A stretch of 5,691 nt of DNA from Candidatus Rokuibacteriota bacterium (GTDB taxonomy: Bacteria; Methylomirabilota; Methylomirabilia; Rokubacteriales; JACOUJ01), in assembly GCA_016177865.1 (NCBI GenBank), contig JACOUJ010000145.1:1-5691 (forward strand), written 5' to 3'. The position numbers and the translations under genes were made by a program. This document shows positions 5,122 to 5,691 of this stretch, piece by piece. Within the stretch, counting starts at the first letter, position 1. The number at the start of each line of letters is the position of its first letter. The notes under the pieces were generated by a model. That model was given only the letters and a program-made list of their open reading frames with translations, had not been told where the DNA came from and did not search any database.

Positions 5122-5139
5122 CGATGGCGACAACCATCG
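5122..5139. other. Hairpin between the dehydrogenase gene and the toxin-antitoxin promoter
   Basis: CGATGG and CCATCG form a perfect 6-bp stem around CGACAA. It lies 27 bases beyond the stop of the dehydrogenase gene and ends 12 bases before the -35 box of the toxin-antitoxin promoter, so it could separate the two transcription units. No clear T-run follows on the minus strand (AAGAAACCC), so it is at best a weak terminator. Confidence 0.3.
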
Positions 5140-5165
5140 CTTCTACTGTGGCGGCCGCATGCGCG

Positions 5166-5691
5166 TCAAACCATGGTGAGGCCGCCGGAAACTGACAGGG
5201 TCTGGCCGGTGATGTACTCGGCCTCGTCCGAGGCCAGGAAGACCACCGCGCGGGCGATGTCCTCGGGCCGGGCCAGCCGCCCCCAGGGGATCGCCTTCTT
5301 CAGGCTCTCGGCCAGGCCCGGCTTCCCCTTGGCGAACTCCTCCTCGAAGAGCGGGGTCTCGGCGGGGCCCGGGGAGACGCAGTTGACGTTGATCCGGTGG
5401 CGGGCCAGCTCTCGGGCCAGGGTCTTGGTGAAGGCGATGACCCCGCCCTTGGCCGCGGAGTAGACCGCCTCACCGGTGGAGCCGACCCGGCCGGCGTCGG
5501 AGGCAATGTTCACGATCTTCCCGTACCCCTGCTTGATCATGGGGTCAAGGACCGCCCGGGTGCAGATGATCTGGCTCTTGAGGTTGATGGCCAGGATCCG
5601 GTCCCAGAACTCCTCGGTGGTCTCGACGAACGGCATGGGGCGGTCCCAGCCGGCGTTGTTCACGAGGATGTGGACCGTCCCGTAGCGGGCC
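5166..5691 (-). CDS. Short-chain dehydrogenase/reductase resembling BadH (N terminus outside window)
   Basis: The frame runs off the right edge in the middle of the fold, entering as ARYGTVHILVNNAGW. Visible SDR elements are NNAG, the helix Asn in AINLKS, the catalytic Ser in VNIASDAGRVG, the YSAAK active-site Tyr/Lys pair 13 and 17 residues further on, PGP, and the C-terminal ITGQTLSVSGGLTM. The Rossmann nucleotide-binding Gly motif would lie in the missing ~85 residues. The stretch SDAGRVGSTGEAVY, the PGPAETPLF region and the ending TLSVSGGLTM closely recall BadH, the NAD-dependent 2-hydroxycyclohexanecarboxyl-CoA dehydrogenase of anaerobic benzoate and cyclohexanecarboxylate metabolism, from remembered sequence. 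A 3-oxoacyl-ACP reductase or another acyl-CoA-related SDR is the alternative. The specific substrate is inference. It is cytoplasmic and, with its canonical motifs, probably active. Confidence 0.88.
   Translation of the reverse strand, partial: ARYGTVHILVNNAGWDRPMPFVETTEEFWDRILAINLKSQIICTRAVLDPMIKQGYGKIVNIASDAGRVGSTGEAVYSAAKGGVIAFTKTLARELARHRINVNCVSPGPAETPLFEEEFAKGKPGLAESLKKAIPWGRLARPEDIARAVVFLASDEAEYITGQTLSVSGGLTMV

Noticed and set aside
5122..5160. Intrinsic terminator for the dehydrogenase transcript
   Set aside because: The stem is only six base pairs and no T-run follows on the minus strand, so it is recorded as a plain hairpin.

Overview
The window comes from a GC-rich bacterium. No rRNA or housekeeping marker is present. 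The BadH-like dehydrogenase, the VapBC/FitAB-type toxin-antitoxin pair and the Fic protein would fit a soil or subsurface lineage (proteobacterial or Rokubacteria/Methylomirabilota-like), but that placement is a guess. No tRNA, rRNA, CRISPR array, transposase or integrase is visible.

Left part (1-3073, + strand). Three tightly spaced genes run in one direction: a 5'-truncated PIN-like protein with a coiled coil and two C-terminal membrane helices; an unrecognised protein with one membrane segment and a very basic tail; and an HNH endonuclease with two homing-endonuclease-associated repeats. Gene 2 and gene 3 each begin 10-16 bases after the same box, gcGTTAGAC followed by a CACAA-like stretch. 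The stop codons of genes 2 and 3 lie in GTCTAAG and GTCTAAC. These heptamers match, or nearly match, the R' (GTTRRRY) and R'' (RYYYAAC) core sites of integron attC sites. The stretch therefore looks like a small cassette-type array whose recombination sites are collapsed or degenerate, although an ordinary operon is not excluded. It is followed by a short phospholipase D-like gene broken by a one-base frameshift and apparently cut short at its C terminus.

Middle and right part (3149-5691, - strand). A Fic-domain AMP-transferase with an N-terminal inhibitory motif converges on the PLD remnant. Upstream of it is a 171-base gap with a strong GC-rich hairpin and an isolated TTGACA element. Next comes a complete VapBC/FitAB-type module, with the antitoxin overlapping the toxin by 10 bases. 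Its promoter (TTGACT-17-CATTAT) has a perfect 15-base palindrome over the -10 box, the natural operator for an autoregulating ribbon-helix-helix antitoxin. The right edge is the C-terminal part of a short-chain dehydrogenase resembling BadH (2-hydroxycyclohexanecarboxyl-CoA dehydrogenase), probably part of the core metabolic chromosome.

Taken together, this is an accessory patch beside a metabolic gene. It is rich in predicted nucleases and toxins (PIN-like, HNH, PLD, Fic, VapC) and shows signs of gene gain and decay. No single system unites all of these genes. The best candidate for something undescribed is the cassette-like trio on the left.
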